Positions 42,542 to 50,480 of a stretch of DNA of 64,000 bases are shown piece after piece (positions within the stretch are counted from its first letter, which is position 1; each line of letters starts with the position of its first letter). A program made the translations under genes and the position numbers. The notes beneath the pieces are model-generated. The model saw only the letters and a program-made list of their open reading frames with translations, was not told the origin of the DNA and did no database searches. The stretch is from Halopseudomonas phragmitis (GTDB lineage: Bacteria; Pseudomonadota; Gammaproteobacteria; Pseudomonadales; Pseudomonadaceae), in contig NZ_CP020100.1 of the NCBI RefSeq assembly GCF_002056295.1, forward strand, positions 442,001 through 506,000. Reading direction: 5' to 3'.

Positions 42542-42897
42542 GGGGCCGATTTGGATTCGACGACGGTTACAAAACTTGAGGGGCATGCCGAGTTGGTAAC
42601 AGAACTCGTAAATCCACTGTTGCACACTTATAGTTGCCAACGACGACAACTACGCCCTAGCCGCTTAAGCCGGCTAGCAGCCTCTAGGGGATGCCTGTAA
42701 ACCCGAAGATTTGGCTGTCATATAGAACAGGATCGCCGCCAAGTTCGCTGTAGACGTAACGGCTAAAACTTATACAGCTCGCTCCAAACACCCTGCCACT
42801 CGGGCGGTGAGGAGTTAACTAAGTAGAGATGGCTAAGCATGTAGAACCGATAGCGGCGGACTGGCGGACGGGGGTTCAAATCCCCCCGGCTCCACCA
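42542..42897 (+). ncRNA. ssrA: Transfer-messenger RNA (tmRNA)
   Basis: A 356-base tmRNA. The 5' GGGGCCGATTTGGATTCGACG and the 3' GGTTCAAATCCCCCCGGCTCCACCA pair to form the tRNA-like part with encoded CCA. The tag frame runs 42636-42668 and reads ANDDNYALAA then TAA, the pseudomonad tag. The gene rescues stalled ribosomes with SmpB. Its 3' end is a common integration target of mobile islands, and accessory genes begin right after it. Confidence 0.98.
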
Positions 42898-42910
42898 AAT
42901 TAGAAAGACC

Positions 42911-42948
42911 TAAGGCCCTGATTATCCTAGTGATTTTCGGGGCTTTTT
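42911..42948 (+). terminator. Probable terminator of ssrA
   Basis: An imperfect stem (AAGGCCCTGA with TCGGGGCTT) around an A/T-rich loop is followed by TTTTT, 14 bases after the tmRNA 3' end. Confidence 0.6.
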
Positions 42949-42993
42949 GGTTTCTGGCGTATGCGAATGTCCAAGCAGTGTCACACCTGAAAA

Positions 42994-43680
42994 TCACCAA
43001 TAATCGGGCTTCACTATCGCTGGCTTTCTAGGCAACGGGATCTTCGCGGGAAGCTGGCAAGCCTCCAGCTCGGAATCAGAAATATAGGTGCGCATCCAGT
43101 CAGAGCATTTTTTCAAAGAGCCTGGAGGGTTACGCATCACGCCACCGGCCTCTTGGCGATGAGGAAGAATGATACCTAGAGCAATATGAGGGAAGTCTTC
43201 ACGAATGGCACTTAAGGCAGGTGAAAGGTCGGTGTCGCCGGAGACCAAAACAATCTGCGACAACCCGGTAAGATGTGACTTACAAGCTGACCTATACATG
43301 CCTAGAGCCAAATTCACATCCGTTTCTTTTTCTTCCAGCTCCCAGATAGCCACCTGATCCAGGCGAGAGGACTTCTTACCATCCAGATACAAGGGGGCAT
43401 ACCCACGCCCCAAACGATGATTACCCAACGTGACATGCACACCTTTGGCCTGCAAGGCCCGAATGTAGCGATGCTGGGCATCATTGGATAATTGACCACG
43501 AGTAGCCAGCTTGGCAATGACGGGGGCGGTGAAATAGTGAACTGAATCTAAAAAAGCTGAGGGATCTTGAACGCGCAAAATACTGTCAAGCAGCGCACCT
43601 AGATCTAGCCACTTGTGAGGAGACCCGCGTAACAGGCCGTAGTAGAGGTTGTAACCATCAACAAAGAAAGCTGTTCGCAC
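42994..43680 (-). CDS. NYN-domain (PIN-like) nuclease
   Basis: A 228-residue protein of the NYN/LabA (DUF88) fold, a PIN-like metal-dependent RNase family. The acidic active-site residues are in TAFFVDGYNLYYG (residue 8), ETDVNLALGM and LVSGDTDLSPALSAIRE. The C-terminus is basic and Pro-rich. The GTG at 43680 is chosen because GGA precedes it; the frame to 43731 would translate straight through a terminator hairpin and has no ribosome site. The gene lies between ssrA and an integrase relic, apart from the hsd operon, and has its own promoter. Target RNA is unknown. Confidence 0.82.
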   Translation of the reverse strand: MRTAFFVDGYNLYYGLLRGSPHKWLDLGALLDSILRVQDPSAFLDSVHYFTAPVIAKLATRGQLSNDAQHRYIRALQAKGVHVTLGNHRLGRGYAPLYLDGKKSSRLDQVAIWELEEKETDVNLALGMYRSACKSHLTGLSQIVLVSGDTDLSPALSAIREDFPHIALGIILPHRQEAGGVMRNPPGSLKKCSDWMRTYISDSELEACQLPAKIPLPRKPAIVKPDYW

Positions 43681-43702
43681 GAATTTTCCATCCCTTGAAA
43701 CG

Positions 43703-43725
43703 AAAAAACCGGCTTTCGCCGGTTT
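43703..43725 (-). terminator. Terminator hairpin in the leader of the NYN gene
   Basis: On the minus strand AAACCGGC, a 4-base loop and GCCGGTTT form a perfect 8-bp stem ending in six Ts. It lies 22 bases before the GTG start and downstream of the only good promoter, so it is either an attenuator or the end of transcription entering from the NERD gene side. Confidence 0.8.
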
Positions 43726-43783
43726 CTTCACCCAAGGCTAAGGCTGAACTTAATCGGCCCGCCAAAGGTTGAGTCGTGAATTT

Positions 43784-43812
43784 AGAATACCTAAACACAC
43801 CGAATAACACAA
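43784..43812 (-). promoter_or_regulatory. Candidate promoter of the NYN gene
   Basis: TTGTGT at 43807-43812 and TATTCT at 43784-43789 are 17 bases apart on the minus strand, about 100 bases upstream of the start codon. Confidence 0.5.
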
Positions 43813-43830
43813 TCCCGCACCATCTCTGGA

Positions 43831-43860
43831 TATCCCAGAATATCCCACAATGTCCCAGAC
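43831..43860. repeat. Three tandem 10-bp repeats
   Basis: TATCCCAGAA, TATCCCACAA and TGTCCCAGAC follow each other without gaps; a weaker copy (AATCCCGCAC) is at 43811. The 10-base period places them on one face of the helix. They lie between the integrase relic and the NYN promoter, so they could be arm-type integrase sites or a regulator array. Confidence 0.6.
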
Positions 43861-43895
43861 AGTGAGAGACGACACTGTAGAGCATCATGTTAGCT

Positions 43896-43988
43896 TTATC
43901 GGAACAGATCACTTGAAACGGGGCTCAGGCGGACAGCTTCAGACAAATGATCAGGTGCTAAATGGGCGTAGAGCATGGTGTACAGATC
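43896..43988 (-). pseudogene. C-terminal remnant of a tyrosine recombinase (integrase)
   Basis: Thirty codons read DLYTMLYAHLAPDHLSEAVR and onward to a TAA stop at 43896. The YAHLAPDHLSEAV run is the usual C-terminal end of phage-type tyrosine recombinases and includes the nucleophile-tyrosine position. No upstream integrase sequence is recognisable before the NERD gene, so the rest has been deleted. The interval 43989-44104 shows nothing else I can name. It supports ssrA as the former integration site. Confidence 0.72.
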
Positions 43989-44104
43989 ACTGCTTACCGA
44001 GCCTCGGCGGCGATCAGCAGCCTCTATGTCGATGGCCTGTGCTGATAGAAAAGCATGTTGATTGCTCAGTCCCATACCCTCGACGGGCTGTTTCGCAAGG
44101 GAGT

Positions 44105-44878
44105 TTAGTTCAAGGGCTGCATGGTTCGACATTTGGGGAAGGCGCTGCAGCCCCAGAACTGTTGGCCGGCCTTGGGGCCGCTCTTGATCGTGCGCACCAG
44201 CAGGGTGCTGCCACACTTGGGGCATTGGCGCTCGGCGGAGGGATCGCTGCGCTGCTTGAGGCGCTGCACATGCTCGCGCTGAGTGGCCAATGTTGGAGCG
44301 AGGCGACCGCTTTGCAGAGCGTCCAGCATGTCCTCTACCTGAACCTCGCTGAACACTGGCTGGTCGAACGACTTGATGTAGCGGATAAAGCCGGTGCCCT
44401 GGGTGACATTGGCCGGCATCGGCGTCTTCAAGGTGGCGCCGCCAACGAAGGCGATTACCGAGTGCAGCTGCTCCGGTGCCACGCCCAGAGCCGTTTCCAG
44501 CGCCTTTAGGTGTTTGTAGTTCTGCCGCAGCGGGTTCTGGAATTTGAAGCGCTGCTTGTAGATCTGCTGAGTCCACTGCGCCTGCTGCTCGCTGCCGAAT
44601 ATCCAGCCGCTCATGTTCTTGGTCTCCAGCACGAAGATGCCGAAGGGCGAAAGAAACACATGGTCGATCTGCGTGGTGCCGTCCGGCGTGGGCAGCGTGA
44701 CGTCATGCAGACGCCGGTAGACCTGGCGATCCAGCTGATAGCGGGCTAATACCCGAACCAGTCGTTCGCCGAACCAGCCCTTGAACCAGGACGTTTTCAG
44801 CAGGCCGATCAGCAGCATGAGCGGGATCAGCCACTTCATGGTGTCGAGCAGGGGCTGGAGGATGACGAGGTAGTTCAT
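44105..44878 (-). CDS. NERD-domain nuclease with C-terminal topoisomerase-type zinc ribbon
   Basis: A 257-residue protein with an N-terminal membrane segment (about 5-28), a NERD domain (about 38-150) with the PD-(D/E)xK-like residues in TQIDHVFLSPFGIFVLETKN (Asp72, Glu85, Lys87), and a C4 zinc ribbon (CPKCGSTL ... FWGCSAFPKC, about 217-250) like those of topoisomerase I. NERD proteins occur in defence loci. AAAGGA before the ATG is strong. It starts 24 bases after mrr and is the last gene of the hsd operon. Confidence 0.88.
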   Translation of the reverse strand: MNYLVILQPLLDTMKWLIPLMLLIGLLKTSWFKGWFGERLVRVLARYQLDRQVYRRLHDVTLPTPDGTTQIDHVFLSPFGIFVLETKNMSGWIFGSEQQAQWTQQIYKQRFKFQNPLRQNYKHLKALETALGVAPEQLHSVIAFVGGATLKTPMPANVTQGTGFIRYIKSFDQPVFSEVQVEDMLDALQSGRLAPTLATQREHVQRLKQRSDPSAERQCPKCGSTLLVRTIKSGPKAGQQFWGCSAFPKCRTMQPLN

Positions 44879-44902
44879 GGCATTCCTTTTCGTTGTTGCA
44901 GA

Positions 44903-45814
44903 TCAGTCTTCGCTGAAGTAGTCACTGTCTAGCTGCTTCACCTCGTACACCTGCTTAACGCTCACGCCCAAGTTGTTTTCCACCATCAGCCGCGCAAGCT
45001 CCACACCGTCAATCAGCACCACCTTGATATCCAATCCCAGCGCCGCTTCGCGGGCACCAGAGGAGAACTCCGAGGTGGTGATAAACACGCCCTTGCGCGC
45101 CCGCTGGCGGGTCAATGCGCCGATGAACTTGTCTATCTCGGGCCTATGTACCGTATTGGACCAGCGCTTGGCCTGCAGATAGATCACGTCGAGGCCGAGC
45201 TTGTCTTCCTTGATGATGCCGTCGATACCATCGTCATTGGTGGCCTGAGTCGCCTTGCCTGCTTCCTTGCGCGACCCGCCGTACCCCATGGCCAGCATCA
45301 GATCGACAACCAACTGCTCGAAGAAGCTCGGCGTCGCGGCCCGCACCTGCGCCAACAGCTCATCAACGAGTGACTGCTGCAGCGTTTGATGCGCCTCTGC
45401 CAGTTGCTCATCCGGCGTCGTCTCGGCCAAGTCCAGCTCTTTCGCGACCGTCGCATCACTGCCCTGCGGCTTGGCAGTATGAAAGTCAGCGAACTCAGGA
45501 AACTGCTTCAACCACCCCACCGTGATGCGTTGCGGGCCGCTGGTCAGCGCCTCTTTCCCTCGCGCGGTAATCTGCACCATCCCCCTGGCCGGTATACACA
45601 GCAAACCAGCCTTGTTCAGGTAGGTGCGCGCCCAGCCGATACGATTATTGATCACCGTCTGATGGCCGGAGGGAAGGCGCTCCTTACGTTCGTCCTCCGT
45701 CAGCTGGAATTGATTGGCAACTCGCTCGCGCAGCTCATTAAGCGCCAGCGGCACGCCATCCTGCACAGTCGCCAGCACCGGGCGCATTACAGTTTGAAAA
45801 TCCGGAATTGCCAT
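44903..45814 (-). CDS. mrr: Mrr-type restriction endonuclease
   Basis: A 303-residue protein with an N-terminal winged-helix Mrr_N domain (about 5-95) and a catalytic domain (about 160-290) whose nuclease core is DDGIDGIIKEDKLGLDVIYLQAKRW (Asp198, Gln214, Lys216), the QxK variant of PD-(D/E)xK. Mrr enzymes cut methylated or foreign DNA. GGGGAG precedes the ATG. It lies 27 bases after hsdR in the same operon, so it may act with the type I system or alone. Confidence 0.92.
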   Translation of the reverse strand: MAIPDFQTVMRPVLATVQDGVPLALNELRERVANQFQLTEDERKERLPSGHQTVINNRIGWARTYLNKAGLLCIPARGMVQITARGKEALTSGPQRITVGWLKQFPEFADFHTAKPQGSDATVAKELDLAETTPDEQLAEAHQTLQQSLVDELLAQVRAATPSFFEQLVVDLMLAMGYGGSRKEAGKATQATNDDGIDGIIKEDKLGLDVIYLQAKRWSNTVHRPEIDKFIGALTRQRARKGVFITTSEFSSGAREAALGLDIKVVLIDGVELARLMVENNLGVSVKQVYEVKQLDSDYFSED

Positions 45815-45841
45815 CGTTACTCCCCGACTTGGTTAGACCGT

Positions 45842-48800
45842 TCAGGTGCGGCGCTCGCCGCTCTGATCCAGCCCCGCCTGCTGCGTCAGCATCTTCAAAA
45901 TCACCAACGCAAACGCCCGGCTCTTGGTCTCGTTATCCAGCACTTCCAGCGACAGCTTCTCGTGGTCGGTCATGGCGTCCAGCACTGTGTCCAGCACCCG
46001 CTTGGGGAACAGGCCATGCATCACCTGTTCGACCGAGTGGTTGCTCACCTGGGCCATCACATCCTCCTGACGACTGATGCGATTGGCGATGCCGGTGAGA
46101 AACTGCAGCTGATCCTCATCACTCACCTCGGCACCGAAAATATCGTTCAGCGCCTCGATGATTTCCGATAGCCGCTTCTTCTCCGGGTCATGGGGTTTGC
46201 CGCTGCCCAGTCCTGTGGCCGGGTCGAGGCCGTAGTCGCCGCCCTCCTCGCTCAACCTCAGCTGATGCTCGGCGCGCTTGGTCAGGCGGTAGTGGGTCAG
46301 TTGCAGCTCGCCCACGTCCACGTCGTCCTGATCGAGGCGATCCACACGCAGCAGCGGGTGCAGGTGCTTGGCGTAGACGCACAGCTGCTCCAGCTCGCGA
46401 TCCTCATAGGGAATGATCTGCGAGAGGAACTCGTACAGGCGCACGAAGCTCTGCAGGTTCTTCTTGAACAGGTCGAGCTGGTCCACCTGCTCGCCGGCTT
46501 CCTTCACGGCTGCTTCGGCCTTCTTCACACCAGCGCTGTCGCCGTTCTGCTCGGCGGTACGCTTGAACTCCAGCGCGTGCTGGCGTGATTCATGGGCCAG
46601 CCTGTAGCGCTTGGCAAAGCGCTCCTTGGCCGGCGCGCAGTAGTAGCTGAGCTTGCTGGCCGCTGCCTTGGGGTCGAAGAAGGCCATGGCGAACGCCTCG
46701 ACCTCCTGCCAGTAGTAAATGCCCTCGGCATCCAGCTTCTTTTGCAGGTCGTAGATGAGCTGCGGGTCGGTCACGTCGGTCAGCTCGGCCCTGGTGTAGT
46801 AGGGCAGGAAGGCGTCGAGAATGTCCTGAGGATCGTTGAAGAAGTCGAGGATGAAGGTCGGCTTGCTGTCGCCGAAGGTGCGGTTCAGGCGCGACAGGGT
46901 TTGCACGCAGTCCACGCCCTGCAGCTTCTTGTCCACGTACATGGCGCACAGCTTGGGCTGATCGAAGCCGGTCTGGTACTTGTTGGCGGCGATCATAACA
47001 TTGAAGTCCTGGGTATCGAAGGCTTCTGCCAGATCACGCCCGTTCAGGCCGGGGTTGAGCAGGCTGCTGCTTTCCGTCACCTCTTCGGGAATCACCCCGT
47101 CCGGCAGCACGCTGCCGGAGAAGGCCACCAGCGGGTGCACATCGCCGTAGCCCATCTGCTTTACATAGGCCTGCACCGCCAGCTGGTAACGCACCGCCTC
47201 CTGCCGGCTGCCGGTAACGACCATCGCCTTGGCCTGGCCACCCAGCAGGTGGCGGATATTGGCGCGGAAGTGCTCGACGATCACCTCGACCTTCTGGCTG
47301 ATGTTGTACGGATGCAGGCGCACCCAGCGCGCCAGCTTCATGCGCGCCTTCTTCGAGTCCACTTCCTCGTCGTCGCCGTCCGGGTGGGCGATCTTCCAGG
47401 CGGTGCTGTAGGTGGTGTAGTTCTGCAGCACATCGAGGATGAAACCCTCCTCGATGGCCTGGCGCATGGAGTACAGGTGGAACGCCTCGGGCTTGTTGTC
47501 GGCGCTCGCCGGCAGCACCGGGTTGGCCGGGCGACCGAACAGCTCCAGGGTCTTGGCCTTGGGCGTGGCAGTAAAGGCGTAGTAGCTGATGCGCTCGTTC
47601 GGCGCACGAGCAGCCACGGCGGCGTCCAGCAACTCTTCGGCGCTGATCTCCTCAGCGTCAGGCGCATCGCTACCAAGGATCTGCTTCAGCTTGCTGGCCG
47701 ATGAGCCAGTCTGCGAGGAATGCGCCTCGTCAGCGATCACCGCATAGCGGCCGCTGGCTAGCTTGGGGTATTTATCCAGTGCATCGAACAGCGCCGGGAA
47801 GGTCTGGATGGTAACGATGATGATGCGCGTCTGCTCGGCCAGCGCCTCGGCCAGTTGCTCGGACTTGCTCTGGCTGCCGATATCGCGGGTGATGCACTTG
47901 ACCACGCCCTGGGCGTGCTCGAACTGGTAGATGGTGTCCTGCAGCTGCTTGTCCAGCACGGTGCGGTCGGTAATCACGATCACCGAGTTGAACAGCCGCT
48001 GGCCCTCGGCATCGTAGAGCGAGGCCAGTTGATGCGCCGTCCAGGCAATCGAGTTGGACTTGCCCGAGCCGGCGCTGTGCTGGATCAGGTAACGCTTGCC
48101 CGGCCCCTCATTGCGGGTGGTCTCGATCAGCGTGTTGACCACTTCCCACTGGTGGTAGCGCGGGAAGATCAGGGTTTCTTTAGTGACGCGCTGGCCGTCG
48201 GCATCTTCCTTCACGCTCTTCTGCAGGTGCAGAAAGCGGCCCAGCACCTTGAGCCAGGCATCCGGCTGGAACAGGCGCTGCCACAGGTAGCCGGTGGCGT
48301 ACTGGCTGTCATCCGGCGCAGGCGGGTTGCCGGCACCGCCGTCGAGGCTGCCGAGGTTGAACGGCAGAAAGAAGGTGTCCTTGCCCGCCAACTTGGTGGT
48401 CATCGCCACCTCATCCTGGCTCACGGCAAAGTGCACCAGCGCGCCGCGCTTGAAGGTCAGCAACGGCTCGGGTTTGCGTGTCAGCGGATCTTTTACCGGG
48501 CGATCAACGCGGTACTGGCGCTTGGCGTTTTCCACGCTTTGCTTGAACTCGCTTTTCAGCTCCAGCGTGGCGACGGGGATGCCGTTGACGAACAGCACCA
48601 GATCCAGACGCGGGTTGTACTCGCCCTCGCGGTAGTGAGGGGAATACGACACCTCCGGTACCACGCGCAGGCGGTTGCACTGGTAACGCTTGAGGGTGTC
48701 CGGGTTCATGCCGTGGTCGGGCTTGAAGCTGCACACCTCGACCTTTACCCCCGGCAGCTTGAAACCATGGCGCAGCACATCCAAGGTGCCGTCCTGCTCC

Positions 48801-49027
48801 AGCTCGCGCACCAGCTTCTGCACCAGCACGGCTTCAGGGTTATTCGGGTTGGCCTTGGCGAACTTGTCCCAACGCTCCGGCCAGGCGGCCTTGAAGTAAC
48901 CGAGAAAGTCCTCGGTATACAGCGCCGTGCGCCGGTCATAGCCGCTGGCCCGGCCGGTGAGCCAGCCCTGGGCTACCATCGCGGTGATGATGTCCTGCTG
49001 GAATTGCGCTTCCTTGCTATCTGCCAT
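45842..49027 (-). CDS. hsdR: Type I restriction enzyme, restriction (R) subunit
   Basis: A 1061-residue translocase-nuclease. The N-terminal nuclease domain carries YNPRLDLVLFVNG and LELK (Asp142, Glu156, Lys158). Two helicase lobes follow: Walker A HSAGSGKS (320-324), ADEAHSSQTGSS as motif II, and TGSRQEAVRYQ and QTGFDQPKL in the second lobe. The C-terminal region contacts HsdM/HsdS. The ATG overlaps the hsdS stop by one base (TAATG). No frameshift is visible. Confidence 0.95.
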   Translation of the reverse strand: MADSKEAQFQQDIITAMVAQGWLTGRASGYDRRTALYTEDFLGYFKAAWPERWDKFAKANPNNPEAVLVQKLVRELEQDGTLDVLRHGFKLPGVKVEVCSFKPDHGMNPDTLKRYQCNRLRVVPEVSYSPHYREGEYNPRLDLVLFVNGIPVATLELKSEFKQSVENAKRQYRVDRPVKDPLTRKPEPLLTFKRGALVHFAVSQDEVAMTTKLAGKDTFFLPFNLGSLDGGAGNPPAPDDSQYATGYLWQRLFQPDAWLKVLGRFLHLQKSVKEDADGQRVTKETLIFPRYHQWEVVNTLIETTRNEGPGKRYLIQHSAGSGKSNSIAWTAHQLASLYDAEGQRLFNSVIVITDRTVLDKQLQDTIYQFEHAQGVVKCITRDIGSQSKSEQLAEALAEQTRIIIVTIQTFPALFDALDKYPKLASGRYAVIADEAHSSQTGSSASKLKQILGSDAPDAEEISAEELLDAAVAARAPNERISYYAFTATPKAKTLELFGRPANPVLPASADNKPEAFHLYSMRQAIEEGFILDVLQNYTTYSTAWKIAHPDGDDEEVDSKKARMKLARWVRLHPYNISQKVEVIVEHFRANIRHLLGGQAKAMVVTGSRQEAVRYQLAVQAYVKQMGYGDVHPLVAFSGSVLPDGVIPEEVTESSSLLNPGLNGRDLAEAFDTQDFNVMIAANKYQTGFDQPKLCAMYVDKKLQGVDCVQTLSRLNRTFGDSKPTFILDFFNDPQDILDAFLPYYTRAELTDVTDPQLIYDLQKKLDAEGIYYWQEVEAFAMAFFDPKAAASKLSYYCAPAKERFAKRYRLAHESRQHALEFKRTAEQNGDSAGVKKAEAAVKEAGEQVDQLDLFKKNLQSFVRLYEFLSQIIPYEDRELEQLCVYAKHLHPLLRVDRLDQDDVDVGELQLTHYRLTKRAEHQLRLSEEGGDYGLDPATGLGSGKPHDPEKKRLSEIIEALNDIFGAEVSDEDQLQFLTGIANRISRQEDVMAQVSNHSVEQVMHGLFPKRVLDTVLDAMTDHEKLSLEVLDNETKSRAFALVILKMLTQQAGLDQSGERRT

Positions 49028-50352
49028 TACACGGCCTCTGCTACGGCTAATTCGGGGGCTTGGATGCTGGCCGGTGGCTGCCAGCCGCGTACGTCGATTT
49101 TGCCGGTGACGGCGGCGGAGATAAGGGCGGAGCGGCGTTCTTTGAGTAGCAACATCGATCTCTCCGACTCCTCCATGAGGGCATTGAATACAGATGACTG
49201 CCCGCCAATGAACTCGGCGATCATTGTTTGCTCTTCTATTGGCGGCTCAAACATCCAAAACTCAATAGCATCAGCGATGTTGAACTGCTTCTGAGCTGCA
49301 CCATACTGCACTACTTCGACTTGCTGTCTAACAAGGCGACTGTTCATCACAGCACAAAGCCAGTGCGAGTCATAATTTCCTCGCTTCACTAGCATGACCG
49401 AAGCGCAATTTCCCCCTGCGCACTCAGGCGGAACAACTGCTGTTAATCCGGGGTAGCCCACTCGCATCGTGACGATGTCGCCAGCTTCCAACATCGTCTT
49501 TCGATTTTTCCTACTGTGCTCTGGCGAAATTTTTCTTGCTTTATCGACCTCGATAAAACCTTCTTTCACCTCTCCGCCATATAAGAATGGGAGTCCCTCA
49601 TCCGCCACGTAATCACTTGGATTAACAACAATTCCCACTGTAATGAATGGCGATATGTTTTTTAGCCGTTTTTTCACCCAATGTGCCGGCACCTCGCCCA
49701 GCCACTCCACGCCGGAGTCTTTCATCGGCACCGTAGGGTCGAGGCCTTTGGTGACGGCGTGGGAGATCACGGCCTGGCGCTTTTCCTTGAGCAGTTCGAT
49801 CAGGCGCTGCTGCTCTGCGATCAGCGCGTCAATGCGGGCGGTTTCGTGGTCGAGGAAAGCGGCAATGCAAAGCTGCTCCGATACTGGAGGAAAAGGTAGA
49901 TCAATCAGAACAAAGTTCTGATAGTTCATATCCTGCCCATCGCGAATAAAGTTCGCCGTTGACTGCAATGCCTGAATGTAATCTACCGACTTGAAAAGGC
50001 GCTGATAGTAGCCCGGCACAAGATCTGCCCTTGGCCTCAACACCACGTAGGATGAGCGGATTCCTCCCTCAGCCCATGCGCGCTCCAACCCTCCTTGAAA
50101 ACTTCGCATACTTATTACGAAGTCACCTATCTCAACACGCTTCCTCAACTCTAAGTTTTGATTCAGCTGAACAACCCGCCTCCCGGCTAAGCGCATAAAC
50201 TCGGCTTGGGAAATCACGCCATACTCCTGAGTGGCTGATAGCTGCTCGTCACTTTCAGGCGCACGCTCTTTGGATTCTGGAAAAAGGCGTTTTGAAGGTA
50301 GAACTGTCCAGCGATCCGGAAATTTACAAGGCCATTTAACTTTTCCACTCAC
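49027..50352 (-). CDS. hsdS: Type I restriction enzyme, specificity (S) subunit
   Basis: A 441-residue protein with two target-recognition domains separated by the conserved central helices (PPVSEQLCIAAFLDHETARIDALIAEQQRLIELLKEKRQAVISH near 155-200) and closed by a second copy (PPIEEQTMIAEFI to LISAAVTGKIDVRG). The second recognition region (about 215-350) is visibly richer in A/T than its neighbours, a sign of exchange. GTG start at 50352 with GGAG. It overlaps a 43-codon frame upstream by four bases. Confidence 0.94.
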   Translation of the reverse strand: MSGKVKWPCKFPDRWTVLPSKRLFPESKERAPESDEQLSATQEYGVISQAEFMRLAGRRVVQLNQNLELRKRVEIGDFVISMRSFQGGLERAWAEGGIRSSYVVLRPRADLVPGYYQRLFKSVDYIQALQSTANFIRDGQDMNYQNFVLIDLPFPPVSEQLCIAAFLDHETARIDALIAEQQRLIELLKEKRQAVISHAVTKGLDPTVPMKDSGVEWLGEVPAHWVKKRLKNISPFITVGIVVNPSDYVADEGLPFLYGGEVKEGFIEVDKARKISPEHSRKNRKTMLEAGDIVTMRVGYPGLTAVVPPECAGGNCASVMLVKRGNYDSHWLCAVMNSRLVRQQVEVVQYGAAQKQFNIADAIEFWMFEPPIEEQTMIAEFIGGQSSVFNALMEESERSMLLLKERRSALISAAVTGKIDVRGWQPPASIQAPELAVAEAV

Positions 50353-50480
50353 GCCCGTTTCTCCATCAACGAGTTATTGCATCTCGGATGCGATAGAAAC
50401 GTACTTGGGCTATCCCTGCCCTCGCCCTGCGGGCCAACGGCTGCGCCGTTGTTCAAATTTGCTCCCGACAAATCTGTCAT
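50349..50480 (-). CDS. 43-residue small ORF bridging hsdM and hsdS
   Basis: An uninterrupted frame, [20 protein letters not shown] onward to a Lys-Arg-Ala ending. The ATG overlaps the hsdM stop (ATGA, 50477-50480) and its TGA overlaps the hsdS start (GTGA, 50349-50352), so it fills the gap exactly. GAGGGG inside hsdM lies eight bases before the ATG. It is Asn/Gly/Ser-rich with one Cys and no membrane span. No family is recognised. The DNA also forms a CAACGGC/GCCGTTG stem, so a structured or repeat insert kept in frame is the alternative. Confidence 0.55.
   Translation of the reverse strand: MTDLSGANLNNGAAVGPQGEGRDSPSTFLSHPRCNNSLMEKRA
50435..50451 (-). other. Perfect 7-bp stem-loop inside the small ORF
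   Basis: CAACGGC, a 3-base loop and GCCGTTG. A smaller stem GCATC/GATGC lies at 50379-50391. Both fall in the hsdM-hsdS junction. Confidence 0.5.

Noticed and set aside
43681..43731. Longer N-terminus for the NYN protein (KKPAKAGFF)
   Set aside because: Those codons are the terminator hairpin and lack a ribosome site; the GTG at 43680 is better.
43896..44576. 226-codon minus-strand frame over the NERD gene
   Set aside because: Only its last 30 codons look like an integrase; the rest is the NERD gene in another frame.
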